From positions 855,652 to 871,394 of the forward strand of contig NW_019091377.1 of NCBI RefSeq assembly GCF_001949145.1: a DNA stretch of 15,743 nucleotides. The letters are read 5' to 3'. The notes below the pieces were generated by a model. The model was not told where the DNA came from. It worked only from the letters and a program-made list of their open reading frames with translations, and did no database searches. Positions 13,269 through 15,743 of this stretch are shown here, one piece after another. Made by a program: the position numbers and the translations under genes. Source of the stretch: Acanthaster planci (taxonomy: Eukaryota; Echinodermata; Asteroidea; Valvatida; Acanthasteridae). Positions within the stretch are counted from its first letter, which is position 1; the number at the start of each line of letters is the position of its first letter.

Positions 13269-15743
13269 TACTAGACAACTTTGCTAAAAAGAAAACTTAA
13301 GAATTAATCTTCCCAAATTCACGGATTCTATCACCTGCCACAATATTCTGCTATTAACTATAAAGTCTTTGCTCTTAAACGCTAGGCTCTATATTCTTGA
13401 TACATGTACATGTCCTTTGGTTCTACCAACCTACTGTAGTATTAGGGGATTTTGATAGATCTGGCAGTCTTAGAATAGGGCAGGAAGGTTGGCCAGTAGG
13501 GTTCAACCTTAATTTGGCCTATCAAAACAAAAGATTGAAAACAAGAACAAATACACAAACGCGTACTCTATGACAAAAACAAGTAATTTTTAAAAAGATA
13601 ACGGAAGAAAAGATTTTGACTTTTTAGTTTCATTCTGAACATAAAATTCAAATTCTGTCAGAAGCAGACATGGACTCTAGAAACTGGAAATATTCATGAA
13701 TTTTAAGTCACTGATATCAAGTTATCAGTATGTCATAAGACACATGAGACATGCAGGGGCCGTACACCACTGAACACTTATTTATGTACATGTACTTCAA
13801 TGCATGGCTGATTTCAGTGACTATAAATACCACAGAGTAGGGGTAAATGGCATCTTCTAATGAGTCACTGGTGTGTGGGTCGAAAATAAAAATGCTTGCC
13901 AGAACAATGCAAAGAATTTCATTTTAACGAGTACGAGTGCAGGCCTCACCAAATCCATCCAAGTCAATTAGAATCCTACATGTTTATGTGTACATGTAGT
14001 TCTGGTGTGCTCGGCATGAAGCTTGTCCTGGATCCTTCAGTATCTATTATGAGATCATGATGGGTTGGATTTGGCAAGATTGAGAAGGGCCGAACTCAGC
14101 CATGAGTAGTGTGAACAGAATTCATCCCCATTGGTAGGATTTGAAAGGATTCAGAAGGGTTCAGCAATTGCATTAGAGCCAATTCTCCCTCCATTTGCAG
14201 AGTCAACACGGGGAAATTCAAGATGATCCCTGCAGAAATGTCCACTGAAGAAAAAGGTTTTGATGGATGTCCCAAATGAAAAAATTAAAAAAACAAAGAG
14301 AGAGAAAAAAGTGACCGTGCTTTTCTAAGAACCAAGTGGTTGTTTTTTTCCTAACTTTTTTTTAATAGTTTAATAGTCTTTTCTAATATCAGTTATGAGC
14401 CAAATGTGTAGACCTGTTTTTTGACTGCTGACTTAAATAATTTTGAGCACACAACAAATTCATCGGGATAATGCCAACCAACCTGACCTATACAAACTAC
14501 GGTAACAGCTACGGTAATTCCCCAACCCACAGACACCAACTGAATTACATGAATTCCCATCAGATAAGCAAGGTAAGTCTTCAAAAAAGAAAAAGCTTGA
14601 CATCCCCCGGCCTTTTTCACCTGAAAAAATAAAATGATGTAAAACCCTTTCCGGTACAAAATATCATCTCCTTTCCTCAACTATAAAAAGTGAAACTGCG
14701 CCCTAATGACAACAAAACGTTAAGCCAAATAGAAATGTCAATTGTACATGTACACATGGGCTTTATGAGGAAACTGCATGCACAATCGAGTTCACACGAA
14801 CTAGTGACTGAAATGAAAGATAAGCAACTGACCTGGGAAGACTTACCCAAAAAAAATCTGCGGCAAAGATCGTGCATTTATTAATAGTAACCGTGTACAC
14901 GTGTAAGCAGTCACAGAAACTGAGGATATCCTTGAGCAGAAAATGTCATCCAGTTTTATTTTGCCACTGAGGACAGGACACAGAAGGCAACAAATGTCTC
15001 ACTAGTGTCCTCAGAGCTTGGTACAATTGTCCTCGGTGACAGTGCCTGATGTGCCTAGACCTTGTACATGTAGTCTGTGGGAGAGTGTTAACATTGTCAG
15101 AGAACAATATACATGTACATGTAGGATATACTGAGCCTTCTGCCCAGTGGTGTAGCTAAACAGGGCTCATGTACAAAACCACAAGTTTTCGCAAGGGGAA
15201 AAAAGTGAGTGGAAGAGAAATACTCCTCACTTCACATTTCTCATCGTATTATGTTCAGAAATTGTATATCCAACAGGTTCTGCATGGTGTCGTTTATCAT
15301 TCACCCTCGACTTCATCTCTAGATCTGCCCTTGTGTTTATTGCTTTTAACTGGAAACAAAGTACCCATGCAATACTAGGCATACCAATTCAGTACAAGGT
15401 TAAATACATGACATCTGTCACAATATTTGGATTCAGGATTCTGTTGGGCATATATATGGGGCGCGTGTGGGAGGGGAGGTCTTTCAATCATGGGCTGGTA
15501 GGGGGAGAATAAAGACTGGCGAAAATCCCCAGCTTACTCGGCGAAACAACAATTGCCCAAGAGGACTTGTTTTGAGCGAAATCAAATGAGTCTCATTCTC
15601 ATGAACTCAATCATCTAAGACTTCAATTAAAACCCTCCTTTGGTTTTATAGCACAGATCGATATATGCACAAATGCCCACAGTCACTGGTGAGCATGTGT
15701 TTTCTACATGCAACACAAACATGCACAGGTTCAATGTGTACAC
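13269..15743. other. Non-coding AT-rich flank to window end
   Basis: No gene supported. TACATGTA palindromes occur at 13401, 13787, 13991, 14745, 15065, 15110 and 15116. A minus-strand frame at 14393-14680 has a hydrophobic stretch (VGWGITVAVTVVCIG) but no family match. An imperfect palindrome CTGAGGACA...TGTCCTCAG lies near 14968-15014. Confidence 0.6.
14847..14877 (-). CDS. Candidate start exon B for the SLC44A gene (weak)
   Basis: An ATG opens MHDLCRRFFL plus a G before a consensus donor TTGG|gtaagt. The phase fits E1 and would give ...FLG-KCKKYDPSF. The intron would be about 4.8 kb, far longer than the others, though long first introns are common in animals. The FF comes from a T-run, which lowers confidence. 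The real start may also lie beyond 15743. Confidence 0.15.

Noticed and set aside
13939-13960. ATG GAT TTG before gtgagg on the minus strand as a start exon
   Set aside because: It ends in phase 0 and would break the frame of E1, which needs an exon ending one base into a codon.
1-15743. Bacterial, viral, CRISPR or multi-gene defence-type system
   Set aside because: The only gene recognised is a spliced animal transporter. There are no operon-like frames, repeat-spacer arrays, or integrase or viral protein signatures.

Overview
The window is animal nuclear DNA. It holds most of one multi-exon gene on the minus strand, followed by about 5.6 kb of AT-rich, repeat-bearing sequence on that gene's 5' side. 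The gene is a choline transporter-like protein (SLC44 family, CTL2/CTL4/CTL5 branch). I joined 18 coding exons by eye using splice sites, reading phase and recalled similarity to human CTL2/CTL4. They give 668 codons with no frame break, and all 17 introns between them are GT-AG (190 to about 750 bases). The organism looks like an invertebrate, probably marine: introns are short, tRNA-like SINE relics are common, and the palindrome TACATGTA is very frequent in the flank. A deuterostome such as a cephalochordate, echinoderm or hemichordate would fit, and so might a mollusc. I cannot decide the species.

Layout: transcription runs from high to low coordinates. 9992-10040 encodes the KYDPSFxGPI N-terminal motif and 9691-9764 encodes TM1. 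5942-9214 encode the large extracellular loop with eight cysteines, and 5220-5751 encode TM2-TM3. 4688-4864 encode a Ser/Thr/Gly-rich loop. 4221-4320 and 3657-3749 encode TM4 and TM5. 2539-3331 encode the next extracellular loop and the conserved LGQ...LAGAFASYYWA region. 1847-1944 and 506-1124 encode TM7 and the KCLKCCFWCLEKF segment. 1-153 encodes TM8 and leaves the window before the last membrane segment and the C-tail. The true start exon is not certain; two phase-compatible candidates are listed with low confidence.

The introns hold relics of several repeat types: tRNA-derived SINEs (1420-1595, 1648-1722, 3385-3490), a tandem array of tRNA-like units (4900-5160), a duplicated unit carrying two perfect DR1 nuclear-receptor motifs (2922-3180), and G-rich/C-rich minisatellites (3890-4195, 7255-7640, 9444-9491). 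From 10041 to 15743 I see no convincing gene. This stretch holds a GC-rich foldback element (10450-10854), a MITE-like inverted repeat with 82-base arms (13041-13268) and about 14 copies of TACATGTA. I found no rRNA gene, functional tRNA gene, CRISPR array or prokaryotic feature, and no evidence for a new multi-gene system.
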